From contig JARWMV010000054.1 of assembly GCA_030998015.1 (NCBI GenBank), forward strand, positions 37,563 through 101,562: a DNA stretch of 64,000 nt, written 5' to 3'. Made by a program: the position numbers and the translations under genes. Each line of letters opens with the position of its first letter. Position 1 is the first letter of the stretch. This DNA comes from Ceratorhiza oryzae-sativae. Lineage: Eukaryota > Basidiomycota > Agaricomycetes > Cantharellales > Ceratobasidiaceae. Shown piece by piece: positions 47,740 to 60,579 of the stretch. The notes beneath the pieces are model-generated. The model saw only the letters and a program-made list of their open reading frames with translations. It was not told the origin of the DNA and ran no database searches.

Positions 47740-49557
47740 ATTCTAAAAAAATAGCTTTGAGGGGATTAGTGTACACAAGGAGAGTGATTGCAAGTTTACT
47801 CACCCACGTCTGTAGGAGCTAAAGATGTATCCAAAAAAAGGGACATCCACGTGACATCTCCACCGCGTTTATCATAGCTGGGCTGTGTCAGGCAGCCACG
47901 TCAGATAACATACGCACCCTCTCAAACCTCATTTGGCTCCTGTAATTAAATCCCGAGCGTCCCTTCAACCCCATGCCGAACGCGATCATACGACTGTTCT
48001 ACCTGGTGCTCCGGACTTTATAGACATAGATAACCAGCCACGGGAAGAAACACCGTGCACAACGAAGAGACAAAAGAACAAGCAGTCAACTGGTGGGCTT
48101 GCTAAGCTAGTTAAGCGTAAGTGGATATGTTTCATTGGAACGGAAACTATTGACAAGCCACATAGTTGACGTACCGGATGGAGGATTTATTGGTTAGTTT
48201 TTATTCTCGCCACATATATACACGACACGCTGACAGCATGCTCGAAGTCCCTTGGGCACGTGGTGGGATGGCAAATGATGAAACAAAATAATAGTAGCCA
48301 CCCGCTTCCATTGTGCTGGGCCTGTCCTAAACTAAATGCCAATAGAGCTTGTTTAAATGCGATCATTTGTCCATAACGGGGTACCGAAGCTAGACTAAAT
48401 TCGCCGCCATACATTGTCTGACACTTGACATGAGGTGGAAACCTATACACTTTAGCATTTGAGGATCAATATAACCGTGGTTAGTAAAAGAAACCCAAAA
48501 CCGAAGAGTTTGGTCCGGGTGTGAGCCGGATAAAATCGAAGCTGGAGGGCTACCTATATTCCAATTACTCACTATAAGGTGAGCGGCTACAAAGATACTT
48601 TAGAATTATGAATGTAGATAGGACAGTATTGTGTGCGTTCGCCATTCATTACCTTTGTTGCGCGAACACCTCCGTGGAACATTGTTAGAAAGCAGAATAG
48701 GTCGATGATTAAAGATAAGCGTATACGCGGAGTGACAAGGCCTTCAATATATTATTTGAGAACGCGGCAGTTTGCGCTTCGGGGGGAAGCGAATATATTG
48801 GCTATAAGTACATCAAATACAAAATATTTATGTCCGTGAGGAACCAAACTACGGAATGATCCCAGTACGAGCTGCTTTTTTGGCTGCCCTGTGCTTCTCG
48901 GATCGAGTTCGGTATAGGTTGAAACAATATTGCACATATCCTATGCTCGGGTTGGCGCGGTCGGGTCAGCCCCAATCCCATGGCACGCAATTGCGCTAAG
49001 ATCCGATCCCAACGGGGTTAGAACACACGCGAGGGATAATTCCTAGCGAGAAGTTACTCCGTGCCTTGGTTACTCACTCGGTATTGGGTTAGCCCTCAGC
49101 CACCAATCAAAGCGGAAAGCCCTGTGTGGGCGAGGTCGCACATTGGGGCCAAGATGATCCCCCCCCTCTGATATTTGATTATTGTAGGTGTTTGGCACCA
49201 AGCACGGGCTTTCACCTATGTCTAGGAATCCAGTGGCGTTTCTTGTGGGATATATATAGAGCAGAACAATGATTATAACATGGCATGCGGAATATATGAA
49301 TGAATTTCAAGATAGCAAAAAAAACTCGGAATAGTACATGAGTTGGCTTATGACCCGACAGCTCCGTATTGCAGAATACGCGTACCAATAAATGATGGAT
49401 GGATGAGATCCTATGCGTGGTCAGCCTCGATATCAGGAGCCACCGTTTTTGCTGCGATTTGACCGGCAATTGTCCATGGCTCGAGGTGTTTTGGTCTTCT
49501 GGAGCGCGCTGAATCGGTCACTCGAGGAGGCTAATGACAGACCATCGATTCAGTTGG
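47740..49557. other. intergenic with one possible exon
   Basis: A plus-strand frame at 47933-48120 (MAPVIKSRASLQPHAERDHT...DFIDIDNQPREE...LAKLVK, then GTAAGT) could be the first exon of a gene divergent from S1; its wording recalls the N-terminus of the RING protein at 54.6 kb, but no RING follows. The rest is AT-rich with no supported gene. Confidence 0.35.
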
Positions 49558-51160
49558 TTAATAGAAGGCAATATAGAATGACGTTACTGATATCTCCATG
49601 CAAACCATGGTCCTCGGATCGAATGGGAAACGGGCGTCATTCTTGTTCCAAACCTCCTCGATAATAGCCGTACCATGGACCTCCTTGACGGCTCGATATG
49701 CTGTATATATGGCAATGTGCAACTCAAATGAGCAGCAGGACGACAAATAGTAACCAAACCACTCGTTAAACTTTCCGCTATCGCTGAAACGAAGCTTCCA
49801 GCGGTGCCCCTCTTTATCCCAGCAACCGCATAAGGATGGGACCATCGGAAGGTCAAATCCATACGGACGAGTTCCGTATGCAGCGTGCTCGATCCGTCGT
49901 ACATCCAGTGAGTGACTGGCCCAGGAGGGTCGATCCATGAGCACTAAACCAGTCTGTTGACGACTGTCGAAGGACTTAGTCCAGGTTCGAAGCAAAGAGG
50001 TTCGAAGATCCGCCCCGTAATAATAGAGATGAACGAACATTTCGGCGAAAAAATCGGTATATCGGGAAGGTAGAATGGCCGGCGCCGAAGGTAAAACCAT
50101 GGAATGCCAAGGGCGACTTATGAATAGTGTAAGATTTAACTGAAAGCATCCAAAAGTATGGCTCACATATCAAGAGTTTTATGAATGCGCTGAAGCGTCT
50201 TATCATGGAATAAATTCATCCCGCATGCGATTGGGAATATCCTCGCAGTCGCCGCCTTGGACGCTAGGGGTGTTAGATTAGTGGTATGGAAATTGATGAA
50301 GGCATCTTCCATATCCCGACTTCCTACGTCTGCGCCGGAGGGTGATTCGATCATCCAACCTCCTCTGGGATCGCTTTCTGTCAAAAAGAGGACGACAATA
50401 TGATAAGGGGATTTAGGTAGAAGCCTAGGGTTCATATGGTTATTTTATTTGATTCGTGCAAGTGATATCTACCTACTCGTCGCGAATTCGCGCGGAGGCA
50501 TCGATGTCGACTTTTACCCCTATCTCCAAGATCTTGCTCACGACATGAATCTCGAAGACGCTAAGTGCCGCGCAAATTTGTTGCATTATAATGTTCGCCG
50601 TCCCATGGAGATGTTGCACGTAGAAAAGGAATAAAACAACCGAACTTTTGACTCCCATGCGTCTTGTGGCACGGTATCCTCTATTGATAGAATACTACAA
50701 CTTTGTTAGTAAGTTCAAGTCGAAGAATCACCACTTACGTCTAGCGGTGTGAATTTATCAGACGATAAGCATTCTGGGCATCGGAACCTCCATTTCTTAT
50801 TCTGAGCCAGCTGGAACGGAATGGAAATACAAGTTGGTGTTGCGAGGGGATCATCTTCCCCCACAGAACCTGCTATATCACATTCCTGGCCAACAATATT
50901 GCAGCAGAATGCCCGGTCACATGTACTGCAATCCATGAGTTCGCCGCCATCCTCGCAACAAAAACAGTACTAGATTCGCAATCGAGTTTGTTAGTAAATA
51001 AAATAAAATAAGCCTGAGGTACTAGAAACCTACTCTATCCTTGCTGGATTTAAACGTAAGGGAAAATGTCCGGCCTGGGGGAAGATTGTCAGGAAGAAGA
51101 AGAAGATAAGACAAGAGCTCGGCAACCTTTTACTCGGTCTGCATCACTGGGAACTGACAT
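49558..51160 (-). CDS. PHD-finger - caspase-like protein without SIR2 (S2)
   Basis: Start ATG at 51158-51160; exon 1 (MSVPSDADRVK) is followed, after a GT-AG intron, by RTFSLTFKSSKDR and then directly by a PHD finger (YCFCCEDGGELMDCSTCDRAFCC...FRCPEC). Next come VKSSVVLFLFYVQHLHGTAN, then PYHIVVLFLTESDPRGGWMI and ARIFPIACGMNLF, matching the caspase-like region of S1 in order and spacing. The S1 THG is TES here, so the putative catalytic His is lost while the Cys remains. The C-terminal domain (GTRPYGFDLPMVPSLCGC) matches S1 and S3, but the second Cys pair is missing. It lacks the SIR2 domain altogether. A paralogue of S1 that may act as a non-catalytic partner or decoy (inference). Confidence 0.6.
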
Positions 51161-51293
51161 GGTCGTGGTTGACTTGCTTAATAGAAGTTTATCTGACGTA
51201 ATCGATGGCCGAAAGGAGCGTGCCGAGTTTGGTTGACGCATGTGACAATACAACCAAAGGCGGGAAACATCAAATTTTATTCACAACCCGCAT

Positions 51294-53513
51294 TCAGAGG
51301 TAAGCAAAACAAAATAATTCATCAGGTCTATTCATTACAACAGGATGGATCAATACATTGTAGCAGAGATATATTATCGCGGTTTGCGCCGTCCTCCAGG
51401 TCCGCCATCCAGTGAAGTATTCTGGAGGTTTTGAGATATTGAGGCCAGAGAATGCGGCGGGAGGGACACGTAGGCCAGAAGTAGACGAACTAGGCTCCGG
51501 GGGATGGGGGAAGGCAGGGGCATCGGCGTGGGGAGTGGTAGCGAATCGCCGCTTGGCGAACGCAGCAGCGACCTCCGAAGTATGGCCAGGTAAGCGAGCG
51601 TTAGATTCGACACTACTTGAAATGTGTCGATCTCGTTCGGCCATCGCTGTGCTTTTGCGCTCGGATCCCTTCAACGCATCTTGTGCTCTCTTCGCCAGAA
51701 GAATTATTGTTGCGGCCGCTGATTGTGTGTCTAAGTCGGATTAGTATCAATTGAAAAATATCATTGAAGATCTGCTTACTTGCTGAGCTAGCCGAGACTG
51801 GTTGCAAGAATTGGTCGAAGACACTCAAGATAATGAGAATAGAAATTGCGTACCTTGGCTTCCCTGACCGCCTTTACTGTTGTCGGCTTCATAGCCTGTA
51901 CCAGAAGTGGACACATTTTCCGCTCCACAATCGGATTGTGTGGAAGTCTTTCGAACACAAGTAAGCCGCAGAGTGTTGGCATGCGGAATGAGAAACTCAC
52001 CGGTGGTGGAGTTAACGCCGAGCGACCCGAGGCTCTCCCAGCTGCCAAAAACCCAGCGTCCGGCGACGGGGCGGAAGGACCAGTGATCTGCAGGGCGTCG
52101 CTCCCATTTGAGGGTGCGGTTAATAAGCTAATTTGTCCCTCCGCTTCACGCGCAGCAGCGGCCCTGCGACCTTCCCAATCTTCTACACGAAGGTGAGCCG
52201 AAATCTGGAAAGAGGGGGGAACGCTTCTTCGTGCGAAAGATTGAGGGCTAGTTCTGAGAGGTTGGGGTGTTTTCGATTTCTGGCCGACTCGATGAGGTCG
52301 TTTTTCTGAGGGCAGAGGATGTGGTGGGGTGTTCGCCCTGCGTTTCAGGCCTTGCATCGTCAAACACTCTACTCCCACCTCCAATCCTTCCATATCTCCA
52401 CGGCGCTTGCCCCCGCAGTCTCTTCTATCCCTGTCTCCTCTCCTAGCTCTGTCCCTACGGGTGTCATATCCGCCCCGGAACCCACCTCTCTTCCATCTCC
52501 TCCTGTCGCGGCTGTCACCGTCTCTACACTCGCCATCTCTCCCCTACTCTCGCTCGTTGTCCCTGCTCCCGTGCACATCTCCCCTACGTCCTCTCCCATC
52601 GTCCCACTCACCGAGCTACCTCCAGCCCGCTCTACCGTCACCTCCACTTCCGCCCCAGCCTGATACCCAGATGTCTCCTGTCTCGTCCCATCTATCTCGT
52701 CCATGGTCGTATCTGCCCCCAATTGCCCGTCCGGTTCGCCTTCTCCGTCATCTTCGCTGTCAGTGTCAGGGAGGTCGCTAATATCCGGAGAAGTATGGTT
52801 GCGCTCGATATCCGATGGCTCGCGCGTTGCATGTTCCAAAAAGTAGTCCCAGTCCAGCACTGTCTTCCACCACCTGGGCTTCGTGGCGGGAAGCCATATT
52901 TGTTGAAACATGGTAGGACCTCGGATGTGCGTGGCGAAGCTTTCTATAATTTGACACCATCTTGAATAAAACAAGGTGTCGGGGAGCTCCATCGCATACT
53001 TGTTGCCGGTGCTGGTGTGTAGCATCATCACCGGCTCACTAACTCAAGAATGCAGTTACAAGAAGTAGTCGAATGAATATAGAGAAGACACTCACCCGCC
53101 GCGAAATCTAGGGTTGCTTTCCCAGTACAGTCCAACAACATTTTCGAGTGCCATGTATTCGACGTCCTTCCCACCACGATCAGTCTTCGCTCGGCCGCGG
53201 TAGGTTCTCCAAGACCACCAGCCAGCCATTCGGTGGTGTCGCGCAGAGCCCCGAAGCGGCGCGACAAAGCCAGAAACCGTGACCCCAGCCCATGCATCAC
53301 CAGTAGCGTTCTCGAAGCTAAATCGGACAAGCTTCCTGTCTCGATGAAATATAAAATAAGTCATTGCGCGGACTAATCCTAAAGAGATTCCGGTTTTCAA
53401 TTAGTCCGTGAATATCAATTGATTATTTGATTACCTGTGCCCGGAGCATCTCGTTCGGCGGAGAATTGGTGTGTCTCAGGAAACACTACGATCTTGTTCC
53501 CTCGTCTGGACAT
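51294..53513 (-). CDS. W-rich protein, copy B
   Basis: Start at 53511-53513: MSRRGNKIVVFPETHQF, intron, GLVRAMTYFIFHRDRKLVRF...NPRFRGG, intron joining in phase to EPVMMLHTSTGNKYAMEL. The Trp-rich core is MFQQIWLPATKPRWWKTVLDWDYF, followed by an acidic Gly/Thr/Glu-rich linker (to about 52.4 kb). A probable intron leads to GLKRRANTPPHPLPSEKRPH and then Ala/Pro-rich exons, the last (to 51294) rich in Pro and Ser. The core and the GLKR motif match copy A at 43.2-44.1 kb, but copy B is longer, with the acidic linker and extra C-terminal exons. It is followed on the same strand by S2, 130 bp away. Function unknown. Confidence 0.5.
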
Positions 53514-53863
53514 AGTGAGTGGTCGGGGAGAAGAAGAATGTACGTTCACGTGATAAAGGCAAAACCTGAAGGGTTGAATTTAGATTGACGTCAACGACGG
53601 GGATATATGAGTGATGTATGATAGTTTTCGTGGCATGTTTAACAACGTCAGGACTGATGCTGACTCACCGAGTCTTCCTCAAAACGCCTTGCCTTGTCCA
53701 TCCAGTATTGAAGGCTATAGCTTGTCCAAGGATTTACCACTGGCGGTGCGATTCGATTGCTACATCAGGTGGGGATTGTGAGATATACTGCGAAAACATA
53801 TATTCATTCAAGTCGCACGAAATAATGAACAATGACATATGAGCAAGGAAAAATAACAGTTAG
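53514..53863. other. spacer
   Basis: 350 bp between the start of W-rich copy B and the end of RING gene A, presumably the promoter of copy B. No gene seen. Confidence 0.4.
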
Positions 53864-54438
53864 TTACGGTTGCATCGGGGTATCCGAAACCGGCTGATTC
53901 CGACCCAGCTTCTCGATAAGCGCCTTTAGTTCCGATTGTAGACCAAGAAGCTCGGCGTCGAGGTCTTTCAGAAGGGGAGGATATTCGGCGGCTTCATTTG
54001 CGAGTCGATTGTGCTTGGCTCTAAGCATTCTGTTAAATTGCGGTGGATTTGCGATCGCTATAAAATTACTCACTGCTCTTGGTCCACAGTATGCTGCATT
54101 CTCCGCACAGTAACAGACAGGGGAGGCAAGGTTTCGTGGATGAAAATTCTTTTCAGACGAATACTTCTCGATGGCCTTGCGTCCTTTCTGCATGGGTGAC
54201 ACGTAACGAGAGCTGGAGGACCGTTTTTTATCCCATTTGCGCACACATCGCAAAGGACATGCTCTAAAATAAAAATTAAAAAAAGAGTAAGTTTGTAGCG
54301 CTCGAATGGTATGACAGGACATTACGGACCACAAACGGTCATCTGCCAAATAGCACTCGAATCGCCGTTAGCTTGTAGGCCGGTATCAATGAGGTATTTG
54401 CATTGTGCGCAGAGCACAGCTGGTCCCCGAGCGGACAT
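53864..54438 (-). CDS. RING-HC finger with C-terminal coiled coil (RING-A)
   Basis: Putative E3 ubiquitin ligase. Start at 54436-54438. Exon 1 encodes MSARGPAVLCAQCKYL...IWQMTVC; a 68 nt intron (donor GTCCGTAAT) joins it to EHVLCDVCANGIKNGPPALV TCHPC. Spacing of the metal ligands is CxxC-x23-CxH-x2-C-x2-C-x11-13-CxxC, a RING-HC finger. A second intron of about 43 nt leads to MLRAKHNRLANEAAEYPPLL...LGLQSELKALIEKLG, a Leu-heptad coiled coil, and the end SDTPMQP. Splice phases agree. It shares architecture with the divergent RING gene on the other side of a 132 bp spacer. Confidence 0.65.
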
Positions 54439-54570
54439 AGTATACGACGTTTACAAAGGGATAGGTGAGGGAAGCGCGTTCGTCAGGTTCTGTACCGTTC
54501 TCCGACAATCACGTGCGTGTCATCGCCTCTAAAACACGTGACCGAAAGCACCGTTTCTCCATCGGCCACC
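54439..54570. promoter_or_regulatory. bidirectional promoter of two RING genes
   Basis: The two RING genes start 132 bp apart in opposite directions. If RING-B starts at 54571, both must be driven from this spacer. No TATA element is obvious. TCACGTG-like motifs occur near 54510 and 54534 (ATCACGTG and ACACGTGAC), which could bind bHLH factors. Confidence 0.4.
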
Positions 54571-55307
54571 ATGGGGTCGAGACGAATCAAGGATCCGACG
54601 ATTCATCACATTGATGTCGACGCACCTCGACAAATTCGCCCTACGGTGCCAACACGGGCTTCTCGTCCCGTCGCGTCGAGAGCGCGGCATGCAATCGACG
54701 TTGACTCGCTTAACGACATCTCGATCGTACCTTTTCTCCCGACTCACGACAGGGTTATTGACGACGTGGAGAGCTACGATAGCTCATTCTGCTGTATCGT
54801 TTGCCAGGAGAGTTGTCCCAGCTCGGATGCCATAGCTCCCCCTTGCGGTAAGATCTTTGCAGACATGGTTCGTTATCAGCGTTGACACACATACAGGTCA
54901 CGTCTGTTGCTCCGGGAATGCTGGAAACTTTGGGGGGAAGTCGTGGCCGTGAAGGAGCAGCTGGGCTCCGGAAGAACTTCGTGCCCCAGCTGCCGCCAAG
55001 AGTGCCGGTTCTCTGACGCAACTGGGGTCGAGTTCGAGGCCGCGGTGATTATGAATCCTGACGAGATCTCGCAACGGCTGAATGATAAGTATAAAGACCT
55101 CAAGTAAGTCGCTCATTTCGAATGTTCAATCTGATGCTCACGTTCATCGGTTCATCGGTTAGAAAACGCAACTCTGCGCTCGAAGCAGCGATACTCGATT
55201 TTCGCCAGTCGGTCGAGATGAGACGACAGGACATAGCCAGCCTACGCACGGAGATTGATGAGATCTATATGGTACTACGTTCTCAGAATTTAGAACTCGA
55301 TTCCTAA
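54571..55307 (+). pseudogene. RING finger/coiled-coil gene (RING-B) with a frameshift in the RING
   Basis: Start at 54571 (MGSRRIKDPTIHHIDVDAPR). The exon carries CCIVCQESCPSSDAIAPPCG up to a GTAAGA donor; the next exon opens with HVCCSG and then, in another frame, CWKLWGEVVAVKEQ and SCPSCRQEC. The two frames are offset by two bases near 54915-54922. The RING ligand spacing (CxH-xx-CxxC) would be regular without an AA dinucleotide there. The remainder is normal: a GT-AG intron after NDKYKDLK, then a coiled-coil exon LEAAILDFRQSVEMRRQD...NLELDS. It is a recent pseudogene, a sequencing error or an unrecognised splice. An in-frame ATG at 54517 is an alternative start. Confidence 0.55.
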
Positions 55308-55688
55308 TTTCTACTTGACTCCGAGTTTCTATCACGCCTTGTAATTTCGCTTCACCGCCGTGTTGAAGTGCTGTCGTTATTATAGTATTTTGATTCATCA
55401 AATTTATGATTTTTTCATCGCCCGTACGAGAAATATCTCAAAAACACCAAGAATAGCGATGGAGTAACCTCTCCGCTCGGGAATTCTCCACATGAGAAGC
55501 CCTTGTGGACGGAGATCGCATGAGTATTTGCCGCGTAGAACTGCACCTCTGTTTTTGGATCAAGTATATTTATTGTCGTTTTGGGGATATATATATTCTA
55601 CGTATGACATCACTTGAACAATCGGGTAATCATTCGCCTCTGATAGGGAATCACGTGAGCTCGGCATCCAGCATCCACAAGTTACTTC

Positions 55689-55856
55689 TGTTGAATTTAC
55701 AATCATATCCGTTCATGTATGCGGTGTGTTTGTATTTGTGTACTCACGTCTGATATTATGCGTCCCCCCTGTGAAAATATCTTTCCTTAGTTCTCTACCT
55801 TCGTAGTTGAGCTAAGTACATACGTATCTAGCTCACCCGAACCTCCCTGTGTGAGA
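55689..55856 (+). repeat. solo LTR of the copia-2 family
   Basis: 168 bp, TGTTGAATTTACAATCATAT...CCTCCCTGTGTGAGA. No matching 5 bp duplication (ACTTC before, TCCTC after), so the flanks have diverged or recombined. Confidence 0.8.
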
Positions 55857-58800
55857 TCCTCCACCATCCGCCATACCACCCCAGCCTTCACACAATAGTA
55901 TACGTTCTCAGACGACGGACCGTGTTCGCGCAAGTTTTGTAATAAAAATAAAAATAAAAGTCGCTTGTCCCATCGGACGTCCGATCTCTCTTTAGCCTCG
56001 CGCCGGTAGCCAAGCGGGCTTCTACATTCAGTGGATGGACCGATACTAGTGGGCAGTAGACGCGTCCAAGGGTATATAATATAGTAGTACATAGCTAGTG
56101 AAACGTGAACGCGGCTCACCGAGGATTATTAGTAGCCTCGCGGTATTGTGATCGAGTACTCCGAGGAGAATCGCTGCCGTTGCCGCCGGGATAGCCGAAT
56201 GAAATGACAAAAATGCCCGTATGTCGTGTCTTCTGTGCTTTCTCTTGTCGTACTTATGCTCTCCCCGCGCCGTTCTCACATGTTTCACAAACCGTAGTGC
56301 TTGTTACCTATCAAATTAGGCCGGCAAATTAGGCCGGAGAAGTAGAAAGGCGGCTTCGTTTACTCCTCGACGAAGATGTGGCCTATCAATTTCAACGAGA
56401 TCAGCGACCCCGTCTTGTTCGTGCTTCGAAACAAGACCATGATCATGCCAGTATTGCTACGACACCGTCGGCCCCGGTGGACGCTGTCACACGGTCCTGA
56501 GACGATCTCAAAGGTGGGCTTAATGATTACGCCCAGGGTTGTCTCACATTGGCATTGTTGAGACATCGATTGAGGGCACCCGAATCGCCACGAAGCACTG
56601 ATCGCTTCGATCTGATGTTCCTTGATGTGGCGTCGCTGATGGGATCGCCGCTTCGTTGTTGCGTGCAATCAGCGTGTGTTTCTTTCTCTGTATCTCCCGT
56701 TCCTCCTGTATCCATCTGCTCTGTATTACACTTATACGTTCATATCCCACCTCGTATGTTCTAATTACATGTACAGTTAGTATGAATACGCCTGTACCCT
56801 GCCGCTTGTACACCATCGCTCTAATTCCCTCGCATCCTAAATCTTATTCTTACTAAGCGCTTTGAAGCATTGTATTATTGAGTGGCGATACGGTCTGCCG
56901 TTACCTCATCACGTAATTCTTAAGAGAATCATTCATAGATTTGATCGATCGTTTTACTTCTTATTCTGCCGTTCGGCCCCTTGTACCAAGGCGGTATGGA
57001 ACGCTGCACAAGGCCAGCCGTACCCTCAGGCGCTCAAGGCAGGTGAACGATTGTTCACAGATTCCAATACTATCGATGTGCAGCTGCGGAACTTTATGAT
57101 CGCAGCCAGGAGTACGTGTTTTATGACCATTATGAACCTCAGGTAACGCCACTTTTAGATTCGATTCTATCTTTCGACACATTCTGGTTCTCAAGCCAAG
57201 CCTCGGCCATCGCGCTCAAATCTGTGTTCGATACTACTATGGGAGAACGGGAGAAGTCATTGCCGTCGTTCAAAAAGCGTAGGTTAGCGGAGGAAACCGA
57301 ACAGGAATACAAGTGTCAGGAAGATGGAAGGTCAGGAATGCGGGTTCAATTAATCGTGGCACGCTAGTTTCTAACTTTTGAACCAACCGATTTATCGCTC
57401 ATGTAGCGATGGAGTTTATGCTCGATCTCGTCCCATCGAACAACATAACTCTCTTGTTGGAAATTGGGGCAGGTGGTATTGCCTCCCGTAAGATTTACGC
57501 GGTTCGTTCGAGTTTGCTTGCGAGAAATATATCTCGCTTGCGGCCCACTTGAGGAATTGAGAGGTTGCCATACGTGGCTAGGTGTCCCATGGGGTGTATC
57601 ACACACGATTTCCTCCTTCCCCCTTCTCACCCCGTCGCTGCAAAATGTATACATACTCGTTCAAGCTAGTGTAGTAAATCCTACTCGTAAATCTTCTTCT
57701 GCTACGAGTGGACTCAAGTCTGACTATTTGCCTCATTCGCCGAGTTGAGGCTTAGCCATTTCAACTCGGCGGTCGAATCCTGGGTGCCAGATCAGCTGTT
57801 GAACGAATGTTATTCTCACCATCTTCTATCTTACGTTCCGTTTTATCCTATATGTGAATCGTACCCTATGTATCGTCGCTTTCACAGTGATCTATCTCCC
57901 TGTCTCGGTTCCGCTTTATCCGTTGTACCGCGTATATAAACAAATATACTGTCGCTGAATCCTCTCCGACATATTACATCTCTCACTCACATTATACAGT
58001 TTAACGGATCAATCTGTAGAATAAACCACGCTATTCTATACCGAAGCGCATCCAGTTCATCTCGCTTCAACATCAACGCCACAGTCTTGGCATGAATGCT
58101 CAGATTTTTTATGTAGTCATCTAACTTTTGTCCCGACAGACCGGTCAGGTTGTGATTCCGTCATTTGGCAAGAACTATGCGCTCTCACCGTGTATCAAAA
58201 ATATAAGCTCAAGCGCGAATGGAGAATAAGTCGATCTACCGTGTCATAGGTGGGGGGGGGGGCTGTAGACTGATAGTCTAACAGCTAGGAGCGCATGCGC
58301 ATATATAATACATGAATTTTTCGGCCGTGAAGATAGTAGCTATAGTTGATGGCATGATGCGAGTCAGATCAAATGTCGAGCGCGGTTCCTCATCAAGCGT
58401 CGAAGCAAAGCTACATGTTGCGCGCTGAACATTCGCCATATCATTCGAGTCAGGTTCCCACTCGTACGCCACACACGTTTTCTCTACTTGGTATCATCAT
58501 AAACGCACGTCCCATTCAGATCACCTAACGATTGGAGGTGGTATTATTGAGCGCGAAGGGGGAGACGGCGGAATATGAGTTAAATCCCTGAATCTTTGGC
58601 TCGGTTCCGCGGTGGTCTAGATGCCGGTGTCATGTGACACTCAGGGCTTTGATCCCTTATATGAGCGCTAGCCCAAGTTCGCGATCAACATCGGTCTCCT
58701 ACCACCACCACCACAACCTCTTTTCGTATTCACCACTCAACAACGCCCTCGACACTGGCAGCAACTCCTAACCCGATGACACCACCTCGAATATTCGACA

Positions 58801-60539
58801 AAAACATCTTTTCGGCGGCAATCCTGGCGCGCCACGTTCCCCGATCTCCCATTTTTTCTCCGTCTCCGTTCTCCCCGCCAATGTGAGCGATGCCAAGCTC
58901 GTTATGCCAACGACCCTCTTTTCCGAAGCCTGGCCAGAGGTTGAGAGGCGAGGCTAACAATGCACGCTCCGTTGGTGTTACCGGCTATAGGTGCTCATTG
59001 CGTATGATCGCGTTGGTTACCAGCCGTTTTCGTGGACCGGGCTCCTGGCCTTTGGGACGTTGATTTGAGCGAAAGACTTGGCAAACGCAACGTATGTTCT
59101 TGTGCGTATTATCGCCAAGGGTTGTCAAGTCTTTTGTCAATCGATGTCTCTTCGGCTAGGGGCTCGGTCGCTTATACTCCAGCTCCTTTCCTTGGTTCCA
59201 GCCGGTGAAAACAGTGGATACAATATGATAAAACACTCGAGCCTGGCGCATCTGGCTTTGGAGCGTCAAAGCACGCATCATGCACGTCTTAGGAGACTTC
59301 TTAGGACATCGCAGAACATCCAAGTAAGCACTGGTGTGGCTCAACACCAGCTATGTGACACGACTAGGACACGTCCGGCTGGCGCGACATCTCCATACCT
59401 TCCACGCGGCCGCGTCTGTTCAGACGGGCTGTGACGAATCCAAAGCATCGGCCGCCCATTTTCTATCTTGTGTAACGAAATTTGACACAAACCGACAACG
59501 CGATGCGATCTTCGAGGCCCTCGTCCTACGAAGATGTATATTGGTTCATATACTGAGTACGAAAATATAAGTAAGAGCTTATCGCAGCAAAGTGTGTATG
59601 CGAACTACAGGCGCTGGGACATCAGCCCCGCATAACGTCGTTCTCGAGTACGTACAAGCGATATGTTTATAATCGACTGCCCGACTATGAAAATAAGTAC
59701 CGACATATACCCTAGGCGGGTCAAACACTTAAAATAAGCGCTACGCGCACCTTTTCAGAATATCATAATTAAAGCGTGTCAGACCACAGTCTAGGTGGTT
59801 CTGCGCCTCTGTTCTGTTTCAGTGAATATCTGACTGAATGTTTCTGAAGATCATGCGCTCATATCTCGCGATGGTCAGATAGCTCAGTTCACTTGGCGCG
59901 TATATAGGCGTCTCTATCGCTGATGCAGGAGAATTGCATGTAAAATACAGCTGCGCTTCGCACGTTCTCGCTCATGTGACTGAAGCAAGGGATGCGAACG
60001 GTGACGCTACGAATAAGTTGGCACTCTATACCAAGCTCGGCCGAACCTTCATTCTCAATATAACAGCAGTAAAACACGCGGTTGGTTGGGTGAAGCTGCG
60101 AGGAAAGGTGCTGAACGAAGTCATGCGCTTCTGGTATTCCAGTGCATATAGTCCGCGTTCCTATATTAGTTTATATTTCTCTGCTCTCCTTGAATATAAG
60201 GAACTCTGTACATCACAGAAATATAAGCCCCGTTAACTCATTTCCAGCTCATCCCTGCTCTTCCACTGCATACAAGTTATTAGTAGCTAATCAAAGACCC
60301 ATTGTCTTTAACAAAAGATGGCTAGAGCGGATTGGCGATCGTCAATCGGAGCGCATCGCTCATTCAGACGAAGTTTCATCAGGAACAGCCCGAGCGCGGG
60401 CCAAGGCAAGTTTAGTTGTATACAAAACCTAGTTCATTTCGCATTTCTCATCCCAACAGTTTACATTGGACTTACAGACTCGGATCTCGTGATTATCCGA
60501 TTTCTCAGATCACTCACCGCGCATATACGCATCCCTTTC
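55857..60539. other. 4.7 kb without a supported gene
   Basis: Several weak coding-like stretches occur. Plus-strand frames at 56862-57370 (KAVWNAAQGQPYPQALKAGERL; VTPLLDSILSFDTFWFSSQA) could be two exons of an unknown or decayed gene. A frame starting MTPPRIFDKNIFSAAILARH near 58773 is another candidate first exon. None has a recognisable domain. A G homopolymer lies at 58250-58260. No tRNA genes were seen. Confidence 0.35.
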
Positions 60540-60579
60540 GCAGGTATCACGCGAATTATCTATAAGGTACCGTGGTACA

